64,000 nt of DNA from an uncultured Pseudodesulfovibrio sp. (GTDB lineage: Bacteria; Desulfobacterota; Desulfovibrionia; Desulfovibrionales; Desulfovibrionaceae). Made by a program: the position numbers and the translations under genes. Positions 17,933 to 26,688 of the stretch are shown one piece after another (the first letter of the stretch is position 1; each line of letters begins with the position of its first letter). The DNA lies in assembly GCF_963675635.1 (NCBI RefSeq), contig NZ_OY776488.1, forward strand, positions 475,740 through 539,739. The letters are read 5' to 3'. The notes under the pieces were generated by a model. That model did not search any database. It had not been told where the DNA came from and saw nothing but the letters and a program-made list of their open reading frames with translations.

Positions 17933-17978
17933 GTACACAATCCACACTCAAAGGTTGAGATGAGTGTGGATTGTGTAC
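17933..17978. repeat. Perfect 18-bp inverted repeat
   Basis: Arms at 17933-17950 (GTACACAATCCACACTCA) and 17961-17978 are exact reverse complements around a ten-base centre. It lies between the chemoreceptor start and the end of the solute-binding protein gene. No T-tract follows on either strand. The rest of the 333-base gap (17773-18105) shows nothing coding. Confidence 0.75.
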
Positions 17979-18105
17979 GAACACATCTATATTGATATCT
18001 TGTAAATTTACTTTTGAAGGCGGAATTGGCTAAAAAAATGTATTCAGGCTGCTTCTACAGTGGGCAGTGTTTTGGGGGGGTATCCTTTGCGCGAGGACTT
18101 TTGAC

Positions 18106-19470
18106 TTATAAATCCGAGTCGATCGTCCGCATTGCTTTTGCTGTCTGGGAAATGGCTTCTTCAGGAGTTGTTTCTCCTTGCAGGGCTGTTTTGATCATCT
18201 TCGCCAACAACCCTTTAGCTGAAACCTGTGCCGCTTTTGGCATAAGGCGTCCATTCACAAAGCTGAAACTTTTCAATGAGTCGAATCCTGATAGGATGCT
18301 TTGAATCCGTTGTCGGGAGTATCTTTGAAAAACTCCTTGTTGATCTCTGAAAAAAGTATCTTGAGAAGCGATGTCCCGAAGGGTTGGCATCATGCCGCCG
18401 GGGACCATGTGGAGCCATGATATGTATGCATCTTTTGTAAATAGGAATTGAACAAACCGTTCTGCGGCTTTTTCCTGAGCTCCTTTATCTGTTCGCAGCA
18501 AGCCAAGAGCGTTGATAACTCCGTAGCTTGTCTTTTGTGTGCCGGTGATGCTTGAAACAAATCCTGTGTGTTTCAACAGTTGATGATCATATGGAGTTGC
18601 GTTGAGTTCCTCGAAATGATTTCCGGTTAAGGAATCTGCCGCTATGTATGGAATCGCCAGATCGTCCATGATGAAGGTCGAATAGAACATCATCGCCAAT
18701 TTGCCTTGAAAGTAGAAATCCCTTCCTCTCCATGTCTGTGGTCCCGGAGGAGAATACTGAGCGAGGTCAATATAGAATTTCAATGTTCTGACCGCCTCCG
18801 GGGTGTCGAAGATAACCTTTCCTGTCGGGGTGAACTCCTGCACTCCGGCGGAGAGGGCCAGATGGGTGAAGACCTGTTCGGCATAGGCATCCGCCTGAGT
18901 GCCGATAAGTATCCCGTATCGACCTGCTTCAGGCGCATGGAATTCTTTGGCTGCTTTTATGATGTTATTCCAGTTAGTAGGCGGCTTCAAGCCGCGTTCC
19001 TTAAACCAGTCTTTTCTGTACCATATCCCCTGGATCCATCCGTTGAAGGGGATGCCGCCATACCTGCCGTCTGCAAGCCGGAGTCTGTCGAGTGTTCCTG
19101 AATAGAATCTATCGCTTCCGATGGTGGAAATACACCGTTCGGTGCCCTGATTGTTCACCCATCCACATTCACTAAATGAGATAAGCAGATCTGAAGCGCA
19201 GGATACAATCTCTGGACCAACGCCGTTTTTTTGAGCTTGAGTCAATGCGTCTACTATGGAATTTTCTTCAATGCCTACGACACGAACTTCCACGTCCGGA
19301 TTGAGGATCATGAAAACGTCGGCGAGATATTTGATGACCGCCTGGCGGTCGGCAGTGACTTCTGTTGTCCAAAAGGTGAGAGGTGTCGCTGCTGTTGCCA
19401 TCACAGGTATGAACAGTACGGATAACAAAATGACTGTGAACCATTGTGTCAATTTTTTTAACCGTGTCAT
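18106..19470 (-). CDS. ABC-type extracellular solute-binding protein (family 1), orphan
   Basis: Periplasmic binding protein of 454 residues with an N-terminal signal peptide (LKKLTQWFTVILLSVLFIPV, then MATAATPLTFW). The mature part looks like a sugar-type family 1 binding protein: WTTEVTADRQAVIKYLADVF, GPEIVSCASDLL, GIPFNGWIQGIWYRKDWF and RFVQFLFTKDAYISWLHMVPG. It starts nine bases after an adenylate cyclase gene, after AAGGAG. No ABC permease or ATPase is nearby, so it may act as a ligand receptor for signalling rather than, or as well as, for transport. Confidence 0.85.
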   Translation of the reverse strand: MTRLKKLTQWFTVILLSVLFIPVMATAATPLTFWTTEVTADRQAVIKYLADVFMILNPDVEVRVVGIEENSIVDALTQAQKNGVGPEIVSCASDLLISFSECGWVNNQGTERCISTIGSDRFYSGTLDRLRLADGRYGGIPFNGWIQGIWYRKDWFKERGLKPPTNWNNIIKAAKEFHAPEAGRYGILIGTQADAYAEQVFTHLALSAGVQEFTPTGKVIFDTPEAVRTLKFYIDLAQYSPPGPQTWRGRDFYFQGKLAMMFYSTFIMDDLAIPYIAADSLTGNHFEELNATPYDHQLLKHTGFVSSITGTQKTSYGVINALGLLRTDKGAQEKAAERFVQFLFTKDAYISWLHMVPGGMMPTLRDIASQDTFFRDQQGVFQRYSRQRIQSILSGFDSLKSFSFVNGRLMPKAAQVSAKGLLAKMIKTALQGETTPEEAISQTAKAMRTIDSDL

Positions 19471-19479
19471 GGTTTCTCC

Positions 19480-21636
19480 TTATTTCACATCGAAACTCTG
19501 CTCACCGCTCCACGACGCTTCCGGTGGATGCGTTGAAAAGTCGTGAGTGAGTCCAAGATATTTTTCAACCAGGAGATCAGATCCGTATTTTTCAAGAATG
19601 TCGGTGAAAGCAGTGGCTGCTTCAGCAAAATCTCTGGAAAGGAACATGCGTATTGCGACTTCCCACTCTTTGACTTTTTGCATCATTTCAGCGTTGACTG
19701 AAAATGGTGCATATACACCAGTCGCATCCTTTTTGGTCCCGAGCAGTTCATAGACACTCATCCCGGTTGAAGTCCCTTTGGGGATCACTTTTCCTGCAAA
19801 GCGGAAAAGAAATTCGTTTCCTGCGGCGAGCCTGGTTGTTTCGCTGACCAGTATATCCGTTCCCATATACTTGTTGAGTCCCTCAAGGCGTGAAGCAAGG
19901 TTAACGGCTGATCCCATGGCCGTGTATGCCATGCGGTCAGAGGAACCAATGTTTCCAACGATAGCTTCACCTGTATGTACACCCATTCTGGTCAGAAATT
20001 CCGGCTCGTTGTTTTCTCGTCGCCGTCGGTTGAATTCATTGAGCACATCTCTGCATTGCAGTGTTGCCAGACACGCGTCTGCTGCGTGTTCGGTATCGGT
20101 TACTGGTGCATTCCAGAATGCCATGATCGAATCACCAATGTATTTGTCAATGGTTCCGTTGTTTTGGAGAATGACCCAGCTCATATCCTCCAGATAATTT
20201 GTTATACTTCCGGTAACCTGCTCTGCTGTCAGCGTTTCTGAAATATTTGTGAAGTCTTTTATGTCGCTGAAAAGAAAGGTCATTTCTCTTCGGTCACCAC
20301 CGAGTGTCGGAACTATGTCGTTAACGATCATCGCTTTGACAAGTGGTGTTGGTATGTAACTCCCAAATGCCTTGAGAGCTTCACGCATTGTTTCAATTGA
20401 TTTGCTCAGTTCTCGAATTTCAAGAATGTTTGACTGGACGTCTATGGGGGAATCCAGCTTGAAAGCTTTTATGTTCTCCACATTGCTGGTCAGTATTTTT
20501 AATGGACGACTTATCCGTTTGGCAACAAAGTAGATTATTGGCAAAAACAGAAAAAGCATGCCCAGAGAAACAAAGAGGGTTTGTTTGCCGATTTCAGCGA
20601 TAGGCCCAGTAAACGTTGATTCCGGACTCGCCATGCCTATGAACAGTTTTTTCCCGTACACCTTGGGAAGAGGTTCGATGCCAACGAGGTAGTCAACGCC
20701 ATCCACCAAGAGAGATTGACCTCGTATGGAAACTTCCTTTTTTTTATGAAATAATTGCATAAGTCCCATAAGGGCAGGAGAACCCAAAGCGGCAATTTTC
20801 TCATCCATGAATAATTTGTTTTCCGTGATACCGATACTGGTAACCAGTTTAGCGAGGTCCGGATAAGCGTAAACCATTCCGGCAGCATCAAAGAGCATGA
20901 TCTGGCTGTTGTTGTCGACGAGTTGTGTCTTCAGGAAGCTAGAGAGATTGGATAGTGACAAATCGACGCCGATAACGCCCTGAACCGGAGCATCAAAACG
21001 ACGGGAGACGGTTATGCCCGGCTCTTCTGATAAGGAAAATATATAAATTTCACTGAGTGTTGCAATATCTGTTTCACTGGCCGATTTGTACCATGGGCGA
21101 TGTCGGGGATCATATTGGATATGCCTGTCAGAAGAGGAGCCGACTGTAACGAAACCGGCATCCATGTATTTTCTTAATTCGTAGCGTTGTCCATCAGCCA
21201 GATGGGAAATTGTCTGTGTATACCAGATGGCATTTTGAGGAATCTTTAGATTCTTTTTCAATTCATTTCGTTCTCTCAGGGATGATACGAGAAAGAAGTC
21301 TCCATCACCAAACCCTATATATATTGACGTAAAATCCTTATTTTGCTCAAGAAATTTAAAGAAAATATGTTGTAGAGGTTGGGAGTGAATTGACGCTTTT
21401 TTCCCGATCTCCTGAAAATTTACATAGGTGTCTACGGTCCTGAATGCTGTGTCAAAAAGGTTCTGTGTTTTTTCAATGACAGAACCTCCGACCCGACGCA
21501 GCAGTTGCTGTGCCGCGATAACTGCGGAGTCGGAATTGCTTTTATAACCGTACGCCACAACGCTCAGAACAATTGTAATGACCAACACTGTGAAAATTGT
21601 GAGGATATTGACATACAGGGGGATTTTCTTTCTCAT
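19480..21636 (-). CDS. Membrane-bound class III adenylate/guanylate cyclase with Cache and HAMP domains
   Basis: Predicted receptor cyclase, 718 residues. An N-terminal helix (about 8-30), a periplasmic dCache domain (about 35-325; YKSASETDIATLSEIYIFSL, VSRRFDAPVQGVIGVDLSL) and a second helix (about 330-355) are followed by HAMP (ISRPLKILTSNVENI). The cyclase catalytic domain is at about 430-620: FLFSDIKDFTNISE with a metal aspartate, IDKYIGDSIMAFWNAP, and MGVHTGEAIVGNIGSSDR leading to GSAVNLASRLEGLN. The lysine and aspartate pattern suggests cAMP as product. It heads an operon with the orphan solute-binding protein. Confidence 0.9.
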   Translation of the reverse strand: MRKKIPLYVNILTIFTVLVITIVLSVVAYGYKSNSDSAVIAAQQLLRRVGGSVIEKTQNLFDTAFRTVDTYVNFQEIGKKASIHSQPLQHIFFKFLEQNKDFTSIYIGFGDGDFFLVSSLRERNELKKNLKIPQNAIWYTQTISHLADGQRYELRKYMDAGFVTVGSSSDRHIQYDPRHRPWYKSASETDIATLSEIYIFSLSEEPGITVSRRFDAPVQGVIGVDLSLSNLSSFLKTQLVDNNSQIMLFDAAGMVYAYPDLAKLVTSIGITENKLFMDEKIAALGSPALMGLMQLFHKKKEVSIRGQSLLVDGVDYLVGIEPLPKVYGKKLFIGMASPESTFTGPIAEIGKQTLFVSLGMLFLFLPIIYFVAKRISRPLKILTSNVENIKAFKLDSPIDVQSNILEIRELSKSIETMREALKAFGSYIPTPLVKAMIVNDIVPTLGGDRREMTFLFSDIKDFTNISETLTAEQVTGSITNYLEDMSWVILQNNGTIDKYIGDSIMAFWNAPVTDTEHAADACLATLQCRDVLNEFNRRRRENNEPEFLTRMGVHTGEAIVGNIGSSDRMAYTAMGSAVNLASRLEGLNKYMGTDILVSETTRLAAGNEFLFRFAGKVIPKGTSTGMSVYELLGTKKDATGVYAPFSVNAEMMQKVKEWEVAIRMFLSRDFAEAATAFTDILEKYGSDLLVEKYLGLTHDFSTHPPEASWSGEQSFDVK

Positions 21637-22198
21637 TTTCAGCCCTTATGCGTGTTGAAACAAAAAAAGGAATCCAGATTCATATTGGTGCAGTGTGCCG
21701 CCGTGAAAGGAACTGCCTATAACAACTAAATCTGATCCATCTTTGCCATATCCTATATATAACAAAAGCGGTAGAGCATGTTGCCCAGAATAGCACTCAG
21801 GCTTTTCCTCGCAGGAGTGAGGCAAAAGACATGCTGCGCTGAATGGCTTTGACTGTTTTGCCACAATCAACACTCTTCATACTTGTTTGTCCCTTATGAA
21901 CGCTTGAGACTTTTTGTCTTTTCAACAGGCCTTGCTGACTTGATTCATCTGTCAATCAGGAATGTTTTTGCCGATCGTGTCAAAGGCGATGGAGTGGCGG
22001 ATACGACTGGTCTGCCGTGTTAGTTCCTTTCTGCATGACTCTCTGTGGTGGGCACATTTATATGGTGCGTGCATTTTTATTTCATATCCATCAGTACCGT
22101 AAAGCGTTGTGACTGGTTGATCGACAACATGGTTTTCCTCGTGTCTGTCGGCCAGTTTCTCTTGACAGTTTCCCGAGCAGAATTTATTGAACTCCAAA
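21637..22198. other. Long intergenic region, no supported gene
   Basis: About 560 bases between the divergent cyclase and AraC-type genes. Short open frames on both strands lack ribosome sites and recognisable domains. A loosely inverted segment around 21775-21835 is present (GCATGT and ACATGC ends). The right end carries the Fur-box-like site. Confidence 0.4.
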
Positions 22199-22217
22199 GA
22201 TAATGATTTTCAAAATC
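22199..22217 (+). promoter_or_regulatory. Fur-box-like site upstream of the AraC/PchR-type regulator
   Basis: GATAATGATTTTCAAAATC matches the classical Fur consensus GATAATGATAATCATTATC at 15 of 19 positions, with the first nine identical. It sits ahead of a siderophore-type regulator and transporter, with a fur-family gene 4 kb away. Iron repression is inferred. Confidence 0.65.
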
Positions 22218-22329
22218 AACACAATGCGAGGGTCTTAAATTGCACAATGTGCCCAATATTCATAATAAAAACTGTCACTTTCCTGGTGTTGGCAATGCCT
22301 CTGTTAAGTCTATTCGTAGTTTTCGTTCC

Positions 22330-23280
22330 ATGGGGTGTCGTGAGAAGGAAAAAGTCCTTCTGTCCATGTGGCAGGAGTATCAGGTGCGTCCAGGCCTGTC
22401 CGTGAGTGTGTTGGATGCCGCATTGCCCGATACTTTTTCTTTTGATTATCGAAGGGATAATCAGTTCATCGATTTTGGTTTTTTTCTCGAGGGTGATTCT
22501 GTCAACGAGATACGGAAAGGTCCCCGTGGAAACCGTATGGTGGAAAATCGAGCCGGGAAGGGAGGGATTGGGTTTTTCAAACATATGAACGGAATCGTGA
22601 CTATCCCGGCCGGGAAAAAAGTTCGAATCGTTCACATGCATGTCATGCCCGAGGTTTTGGGCTCCATGCTTTGTGACGATGTTGACTGTGTGAATCCCAG
22701 TCTCAGGAAGGTACTGGAGCAGGAGGATGGCGCGGAGTTTTTCAGGCATCGTTGCATGTCGCCCAAAGTGCAGGCCGTCGCCAATGAAGTCTTCTTTGGA
22801 GTACGAAATAACTTTGGCGTCAAATTGTATATGGAAGGCAAGACGCTTGAATTACTCGGCTTGAGTTTGGTGGAAGGGGATTGCCCTGTGAAGTCCGGTT
22901 TGCACTCTCTTTGCCCCAGAGAGCGAGATATCATCCATGCCATTCGTAAGGAGCTTGAGGAAACGTTTGTCGTGCCTCCATCTCTGGCGGAACTGTCCAG
23001 TAAATATGGCATCAGCGTTCACAAGATCCAGGCAGGATTTCGTAGTCTGTATGGGATGTCCGTGTTCGGGCTCTTGAAGGAATTCAAGCTTCAAAAGGCC
23101 AGAATGCTTTTTGAGGAGGGCGATATGAACGTCAGTGAGGTGGCTTGGGCCATCGGGTATATCAATCTCAGTCATTTTGGCACTGCTTACAGGAAGCGGT
23201 TCGGCATACTGCCAAAGGCGTATCTGAAGGCTACCCGGGCGAACGTTTACGACCGGGCAGACGGCGTTCCTGGAAGTTGA
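22330..23280 (+). CDS. AraC family transcriptional regulator, PchR-like
   Basis: Cytoplasmic regulator of about 316 residues. The N-terminal half starts around WQEYQVRPGLSVSVLD, resembling the sensor part of PchR-type siderophore regulators. The C-terminal 100 residues are an AraC DNA-binding domain: PSLAELSSKYGISVHKIQAGF (first HTH), LLKEFKLQKARMLFEEG and MNVSEVAWAIGYINLSHFGTAYRKRFGILP (second HTH, split here only for reading). The start is uncertain: ATG 22330 lacks a clear site, and TTG 22240 is possible. A Fur box precedes it and a terminator follows, so it is its own transcript, next to a siderophore-type MFS carrier it may activate. Confidence 0.85.
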   Translation: MGCREKEKVLLSMWQEYQVRPGLSVSVLDAALPDTFSFDYRRDNQFIDFGFFLEGDSVNEIRKGPRGNRMVENRAGKGGIGFFKHMNGIVTIPAGKKVRIVHMHVMPEVLGSMLCDDVDCVNPSLRKVLEQEDGAEFFRHRCMSPKVQAVANEVFFGVRNNFGVKLYMEGKTLELLGLSLVEGDCPVKSGLHSLCPRERDIIHAIRKELEETFVVPPSLAELSSKYGISVHKIQAGFRSLYGMSVFGLLKEFKLQKARMLFEEGDMNVSEVAWAIGYINLSHFGTAYRKRFGILPKAYLKATRANVYDRADGVPGS

Positions 23281-23314
23281 CACCGCTGGGTTTTATTCTT
23301 CTCATATTGGGTGG

Positions 23315-23342
23315 CAGGCACTTTCGGGTGCCTGTTTTTTTG
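23315..23342 (+). terminator. Terminator of the AraC-type regulator gene
   Basis: CAGGCAC-TTTCGG-GTGCCTG followed by seven T, 35 bases after the stop codon. Confidence 0.9.
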
Positions 23343-23550
23343 CTCATTATTTGCGTTTCGGGGCAAAACAATTCTGTCCGTGGGTAGAAGCGTTTTCCAG
23401 CGAATCATAGACTCCATAATTATCAGGCTGAGAAAGGGAGGACGATGCGTTGATGACGACGCCTGTGTCCATTTGGCCTGTCTCATGAACCATAGGTTTT
23501 CGTCAGTCGCATCCTGGTATTGTGATGCCGTGTTGTCGGAGGAGTATATG

Positions 23551-24846
23551 ATGAAGTTGTTATGTTTTGGTGGTCAGGTGAATCCGGTTACGAAAAAAAT
23601 GGTATTGTTAGCCTCCATGTATTTATGCCAAGCCATTCCTTTGGGCTACGTGTTTGGTTGTCTGCCCGTGATTCTGCGCGAAGGCCGTATGTCCCTTGAG
23701 GGGATCGGTGGATTGTTTGCTTTGCACCTGCCGTGGGCATTCAAATTCGTTTACGCGTCATGGGTGGATCGGACATATTTCCCTGCGCTTGGCCGCCGTC
23801 GTTCATGGATATTCCCCATGCAGTGGATAGGTGCAGCCCTTTTGCTTGTTGCGTCCCAAACACCGCCTGAAACTGAATTTGGGGCGATGTATGCTGTCTT
23901 GATGGCGTTGAACATCGTCATGGCTACCAATGATATAGCCGTGGACGGCTATGCGACGGATCTCCTTGAACCGCACGAAAGGGGCTGGGGGAATACCATA
24001 CAAGCCGGAGCTCGGTATGTAGGTATGATCCTCGGCGGTGGTTTGATGCTGTTTCTGCACTCGTCTCTTGGCTGGGATGTTCTCTGCATCACTCTTTCCG
24101 CAATAGTCTTTCTGCTCAGTCTTCCCGTTTTTCTGCATAGGGAGGTGGCTTCGGCATTCAAGGAGGATGTCCGCAGAGAGCAGGGGAATGAAGGGGTTCT
24201 GGCCTTTTTGCGTCAGAGGGAAATACTATGGCTGCTGCCGGTGCTTATTGCGCCTACGGCCTTTATCTTTTGTGGATTCCAGATGCGCACTCCGCTGCTC
24301 GTGGATCTGGGACTGGACGCCAAAGCCATCGGAGGGCTGCTGATGCATTACGCCTATCCGGCTGGGCTAGCAGGGACCGTGTTGAGTGGATGGTTGCTGC
24401 ACAGGGTCGGGCGTTCCATGTTCATGCGTCTATTCTGCCTGATTGCCCTTGTGCTCGCTGTCTACACGGTCTTTTGTGCTCGGGGTAACAGCATTGCTCT
24501 TTGGGAAGCAGCCGTGGTTCTGTCCTTGGACAACATACTCCTGGGCGGCATTCAGGTATGGGGTTTCACTCTCATGATGGATGCCAGTGCTGGCCAGAAT
24601 TCGGGGACTCGTTTTGCCGTATTGAGCAGCTTCTACTTACTCATTCCATTGGCCTTGGCTCCAATTCTCGGCAGGCTGGGGGACATTCACGGTCTGGCGA
24701 GTCTTTACACTGTTCTATCCTGCCTCATGGTGTTGGGATTTGTTGTCGCCGAGTCGGTCCTGCGGCTTTCTCAGGATGGTCTGCAGCGAAATATTGTCAA
24801 GGCTCACCTCCAACCTGCTTTCGAGGAGGTGGGTAATGACAAATAA
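23551..24846 (+). CDS. MFS transporter, RhtX/FptX-like (siderophore) or AmpG-like
   Basis: Inner-membrane carrier of 431 residues with about 12 helices. LYLCQAIPLGYVFGCLPVIL is the N-terminal pattern, followed by LPWAFKFVYASWVDRTYFP and MATNDIAVDGYATDLLEPHERGWGN as in the PAT/AmpG-related MFS group that includes the siderophore carriers RhtX and FptX. The start is one of two adjacent ATGs (23548, 23551) after GGAGGAG. Context (Fur box, PchR-like regulator) favours uptake of a ferric siderophore over muropeptides. Its end overlaps the following methyltransferase by 11 bases. Confidence 0.78.
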   Translation: MKLLCFGGQVNPVTKKMVLLASMYLCQAIPLGYVFGCLPVILREGRMSLEGIGGLFALHLPWAFKFVYASWVDRTYFPALGRRRSWIFPMQWIGAALLLVASQTPPETEFGAMYAVLMALNIVMATNDIAVDGYATDLLEPHERGWGNTIQAGARYVGMILGGGLMLFLHSSLGWDVLCITLSAIVFLLSLPVFLHREVASAFKEDVRREQGNEGVLAFLRQREILWLLPVLIAPTAFIFCGFQMRTPLLVDLGLDAKAIGGLLMHYAYPAGLAGTVLSGWLLHRVGRSMFMRLFCLIALVLAVYTVFCARGNSIALWEAAVVLSLDNILLGGIQVWGFTLMMDASAGQNSGTRFAVLSSFYLLIPLALAPILGRLGDIHGLASLYTVLSCLMVLGFVVAESVLRLSQDGLQRNIVKAHLQPAFEEVGNDK

Positions 24847-25480
24847 TGTGAAGATCAGAAAAGCCTTCACGGGTGATCACGTACGGCAATACGACCAGAA
24901 ATCACAAAAAGCCAATTGGTTGGCTCCAGATATCGCCTTCGGGTTGGCATACCGTTATATCGTTCCGGGAGAATCAATTCTCGATGTCGGTATCGGCACG
25001 GGGCTGTCGTCCGTTCTGTTTCACAAGGCCGGGCTCCGGGTGATCGGGATGGACTTTTCGGGCGAGATGCTTGCGATTTGCCGGGAGAAGGGTTTTGCTG
25101 CCAACCTAGTGGAACATGATGTTTCGATTGCTCCGTATCCGGTGAGCGATAGTTCTATCAACCATGCCGTCTGCACGGGAGTCACACACCTGTTCAGCGA
25201 GTTGGATGTGATTTTTTCAGAAATTGGTCGAATCATGAAAGAAGGGGGGATCTTCTCCTTCGTTGTCGCGCACCAGGAAGAGGGTGGCTCGGGAAAGCCG
25301 TTCATCAAAGGACACAGTGGACATCCTGGCAAGGTCGCATTTCATCAGCACTCGTCTTCTTCTCTGGCCAAATTGTACGAGCGTTTCGGCTTTGAGCTGG
25401 TTACTTCCCTGCGTTTCGTTTCCGCGTCCATAGGTAAACGTGAAATGACGTACAGAGCCTGCGTCGTGCGAAAGCAATAA
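24836..25480 (+). CDS. Class I SAM-dependent methyltransferase
   Basis: Putative methyltransferase of 214 residues. The SAM-binding core is ILDVGIGTGLSSVLFHKAGL (about residues 43-62), then GMDFSGEMLAICREKGF, with an acidic strand HDVSIAPYPVSDSSINHAVC and GRIMKEGGIFSFVV as the usual post-strand segments. It overlaps the MFS gene by 11 bases after GAGGAGG, so it is translationally coupled with the carrier. The substrate is unknown; modification of the imported compound or of a metallophore is possible. Confidence 0.82.
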   Translation: MTNNVKIRKAFTGDHVRQYDQKSQKANWLAPDIAFGLAYRYIVPGESILDVGIGTGLSSVLFHKAGLRVIGMDFSGEMLAICREKGFAANLVEHDVSIAPYPVSDSSINHAVCTGVTHLFSELDVIFSEIGRIMKEGGIFSFVVAHQEEGGSGKPFIKGHSGHPGKVAFHQHSSSSLAKLYERFGFELVTSLRFVSASIGKREMTYRACVVRKQ

Positions 25481-25499
25481 GCCCTCAGTCAGCAGACAT

Positions 25500-25534
25500 A
25501 AAAAAGACCTCCCGGAATATCCAGGAGGTCTTTA
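25500..25534. terminator. Bidirectional terminator between convergent methyltransferase genes
   Basis: AAAGACCTCC and GGAGGTCTTT form a ten-base stem with A-rich 5' and T-rich 3' flanks, serving both strands. Confidence 0.9.
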
Positions 25535-25557
25535 CTTTAGCTGTTATGAGCAGTTGG

Positions 25558-26157
25558 CTATCGGGGTTCGAAACAAGCCAGGTACGTATGTTCAAGGGTC
25601 AGAACCGAGTGCTTCATGAATCCGCAGGGGGCGGTCAGGGCTTCAACGTCTTTCGGTGAAAGACGTGAATGGAGAGGGGGACCGAAGTTCGCCTCCACTT
25701 TTCTGCACTCAAGCACTGCTAGCAACCCGTTCGGGCGCAATATTCGTTTGATTTCAGAAAACATGGTTTTGGCCCGATCGCGCACACTTTTTATGTGCAG
25801 CACGGTGCCCAGCATGACGACATCGGCACTGTGTGTCTCCAGCGGAAGGCCGGATGTTATGTCGCAAATGTGAGCCGTTATGTCAGCCGCTCCTTTTTCA
25901 CGGGAATTTGCGTTCAGCCATTCGACTGAATGCTGTGCGGTGTCCAGTGCGATGACACGCCCCTTTTCTCCCAACAGCCGCGCGGCATAGAGGGAATATT
26001 CTCCAGCACCGCACCCGGCATCGACGAAGGTTGTTCCTTCCTCCAAGGCCAGATGGGTGAAAATTGCCTTTGGGTCCTGTACCCAGAAGCTGGTGGGGCC
26101 ATATCCTTTGCGTCTTGAGTTGTCATCCCGACAACGTTGATGATTCGGAATGCTCAT
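25558..26157 (-). CDS. Class I SAM-dependent methyltransferase, downstream of fur
   Basis: Methyltransferase of 199 residues of the ubiE/arsM-like kind. Core motif TTFVDAGCGAGEYSLYAARL (about residues 43-62), then GRVIALDTAQHSVEWLNANS, DITSGLPLETHSADVVMLGT and EIKRILRPNGLLAVLECRK. The ATG at 26157 follows AAGGATAAAACT; a longer reading from 26370 would lie in fur. It lies four bases after the fur stop, so it is in the fur operon. Target unknown. It is not closely similar to the methyltransferase at 24836. Confidence 0.82.
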   Translation of the reverse strand: MSIPNHQRCRDDNSRRKGYGPTSFWVQDPKAIFTHLALEEGTTFVDAGCGAGEYSLYAARLLGEKGRVIALDTAQHSVEWLNANSREKGAADITAHICDITSGLPLETHSADVVMLGTVLHIKSVRDRAKTMFSEIKRILRPNGLLAVLECRKVEANFGPPLHSRLSPKDVEALTAPCGFMKHSVLTLEHTYLACFEPR

Positions 26158-26161
26158 AGTT

Positions 26162-26656
26162 TTATCCTTTTTTATGTTTTTTTGATGAAGACGAGATGCA
26201 TGCGTCGCAGAGTCCGTAGAGGTACGCGGTGTGTCCATGTAGTTCGAATTCATGGATTTTAGCCAGTTCCTCAAACAGCCAGTCCACGGCAACTGTCGGT
26301 GCTTCGAAGGTCTGTCCGCACCGTTTGCAGACCATGTGCAGATGCTGTTCTTCCTCATTCCGTTGTTCATACCGGCTCTGCCCGTCTCCGAATTCGAGTT
26401 TGCGCACGATATCGGCTTCGAGCAGGACCTTCAGCGTGCGGTATATGGTTGCCATGCCCAACGAGTCGCCCCGGCGTCGAATCTCTTTATGGATTTCTTC
26501 TGGGGACGGGTGTCCGGCCATGTCCAGAAAGACCTTCAGGATGACCTTGCGTTGACGGGTTAGCTTGAATCCCTTTTTTTGCAATGTCTGCATTATTTCC
26601 ATTTTGGAATTGTCCTTCCGTGTATGGGGGGGCATTTCGTGCTGTGTGCTGTGCAT
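26162..26656 (-). CDS. Fur family transcriptional regulator
   Basis: Metal-responsive repressor of 164 residues. The winged helix region includes LTRQRKVILKVFLDMAGHPS, EEIHKEIRRRGDSLGMATIY and RTLKVLLEADIVRKLEFG. The C-terminal dimerisation part has HLHMVCKRCGQTFE and LYGLCDAC, two CxxC pairs for structural zinc, and histidines for the regulatory metal. GAGGAGG before ATG 26656 sets the start. It is encoded between an activase gene and a methyltransferase in the same direction. Fur, PerR or Zur function cannot be told apart by eye; the nearby Fur box favours Fur. Confidence 0.9.
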   Translation of the reverse strand: MHSTQHEMPPHTRKDNSKMEIMQTLQKKGFKLTRQRKVILKVFLDMAGHPSPEEIHKEIRRRGDSLGMATIYRTLKVLLEADIVRKLEFGDGQSRYEQRNEEEQHLHMVCKRCGQTFEAPTVAVDWLFEELAKIHEFELHGHTAYLYGLCDACISSSSKKHKKG

Positions 26657-26688
26657 AAAGTCCTCCTCGTGGTGGATGAGACGAGGCT

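Noticed and set aside
21952-22197. 81-codon minus-strand frame with several Cys and His (begins near FCSGNCQEKLADRH)
   Set aside because: It would start with TTG, has no ribosome site and overlaps the Fur-box end. The cysteine pattern matches no domain I can name.
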